32,937 nucleotides of DNA from Ga0077527 sp038144955 (GTDB taxonomy: Bacteria; Pseudomonadota; Gammaproteobacteria; Burkholderiales; SG8-41), in assembly GCA_038144955.1 (NCBI GenBank), contig JAYQOT010000025.1, forward strand, positions 1 to 32,937, given 5' to 3'. Positions 32,165 to 32,937 of the stretch are shown here, one piece after another. Numbering within the stretch: the first letter of the stretch is position 1; every line of letters begins with the position of its first letter. The translations under genes and the position numbers were made by a program. The notes under the pieces were generated by a model. That model saw nothing but the letters and a program-made list of their open reading frames with translations, was not told the origin of the DNA and made no database searches.

Positions 32165-32937
32165 TTGCGTCTGGATGCGCGTCTTCCGATTATTCCGGAA
32201 CAGGTGGCCGGATCGCCCTGGGTTCCGCACGACCCCCTGTTGTTGCTGGTATTCCAGATCGGACTCGGAGTCATCGCCTGTTCGATCCTGATGATGCTGG
32301 CGGTGATCGTGCTGCGCCTGCGGCTGGTGTACCGTCAGCGTCGCGAACGCCGCTACACCGAGCTGTGGCAGCCGCTGCTTGCGGAATGTGTTTTTGAGGT
32401 TCCCACGAATCTGCCGCAGATTCCCCGCGGCATGCGCTACCATTTTCTGAAGCTGTGGAATTACCACCATGAATCGCTGGTGGGTAATGCGCGGAAGAAT
32501 CTCGAGGTGCTGGCTGAGGCCATGAAGCTCGACGCGATCGCCCGGGAAATGCTGACCTCGGGCAACACGCGGGAGCGCCTGATTGCGATCATGACGCTGG
32601 GCCATCTGGGCGACCGCACGCAGTGGCATAAACTGCGTGAGCTGGTGACGGATCCTTCGCCGATCGTGTCGCTCGCGGCGGCGTCAGCACTGCTGACCAT
32701 TGACGCCGGCGCGACCATGGCGTGGCTGGTCACGGTGATGGCGGCGCGTGAAGACTGGCCGTTGTCGCGCGTGGTGGCGATGCTGAGGGAGGCAGGGCCC
32801 AGCCGTACGACCGGGTCGCTGCTATCGGCAGTGCAGTCCGCCGCCCAGGTCGAAGGCGGCTCGCGCCAGGTGGTGCGCCTGCTGCGCATGATGGAAACTG
32901 CGCACACCGAACGCATCGGGCCGGTGGTGGGAAAGAT
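32165..32937 (+). CDS. HEAT-repeat-like membrane protein (partial, cut by the window edge)
   Basis: An open frame without stop runs from just after the YaiO gene to the window edge, giving at least 257 residues. It has one transmembrane segment near residues 24-48 (LLLLVFQIGLGVIACSILMML region) and a strongly basic stop-transfer (RRERR). Helical repeats follow, with the typical HEAT signatures TRERLIAIMTLGHLGD and PIVSLAAASALLTID. The start is uncertain: TTG at 32165 lies nine bases after the YaiO stop in the same frame, and a GTG at 32204 is an alternative. In related clusters such proteins lie beside YaiO and a glycosyltransferase, so it may scaffold a secretion or synthesis complex. No ATG start is available before the membrane segment. 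Confidence 0.75.
   Translation, partial: MRLDARLPIIPEQVAGSPWVPHDPLLLLVFQIGLGVIACSILMMLAVIVLRLRLVYRQRRERRYTELWQPLLAECVFEVPTNLPQIPRGMRYHFLKLWNYHHESLVGNARKNLEVLAEAMKLDAIAREMLTSGNTRERLIAIMTLGHLGDRTQWHKLRELVTDPSPIVSLAAASALLTIDAGATMAWLVTVMAAREDWPLSRVVAMLREAGPSRTTGSLLSAVQSAAQVEGGSRQVVRLLRMMETAHTERIGPVVGK

Overview
The window comes from a high-GC betaproteobacterium, most likely of the Burkholderiales type. The 3' end of 23S rRNA has the betaproteobacterial tail. The yciB-bolA-ppiC gene order, the Bug/TctC and TRAP transporters and the dense GC-rich operons fit the same assignment. This placement is by inspection, without a database search.

Region by region: (1) 1-714 holds the end of an rRNA operon (23S 3' end, 5S, strong hairpin terminator). 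The terminator also closes the operon arriving from the other side. (2) 760-3489 on the minus strand is a housekeeping operon: msrB, an unrecognised gene, yciB, bolA and a parvulin isomerase. A MAPEG-family gene (+) and a D-2-hydroxyacid dehydrogenase flavoprotein (-) follow and share overlapping stop codons. (3) 5769-14566 on the plus strand is a compact catabolic-looking operon. It has tctB, tctA, an isocitrate/isopropylmalate dehydrogenase-like enzyme, a ketopantoate-reductase-like enzyme, two tandem LeuC-like large subunits, one LeuD-like small subunit and a TctC binding protein. Together they look like uptake of a tricarboxylate-like acid followed by dehydration/rehydration, oxidative decarboxylation and reduction of the oxo acid. 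(4) 14583-22376 on the minus strand is a second catabolic operon: TRAP dctP-dctQ-dctM, a HisD-family dehydrogenase of the sulfopropanediol-dehydrogenase (HpsN) kind, an SDR, a zinc MDR and a GMC flavoprotein. A divergent LacI-family regulator faces it. The intergenic region carries two near-perfect TGAAA-CG-TTTCA palindromes flanking a good sigma-70 promoter.

(5) 23569-28528 is a looser accessory patch: a LigI-like amidohydrolase, a NodB-fold deacetylase, an SRA-HNH modification-dependent nuclease with visibly lower GC, a DctP-like protein without a signal peptide, a VOC protein and a TauD/TfdA dioxygenase. (6) 28655-32937 holds a cysteine-rich putative zinc protein, a membrane-anchored alpha/beta hydrolase, and a periplasmic cytochrome c / double EF-hand / BON fusion. 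It ends with a single-domain response regulator, a YaiO-type outer-membrane barrel and a HEAT-like membrane protein cut by the window edge. The last three look like the start of an envelope or exopolysaccharide operon.

The most novel-looking parts are the tct/leuC-leuC-leuD operon, the LacI-controlled TRAP/HisD operon and the cytochrome-EF-BON fusion. Substrates are inferred from families and gene context only.
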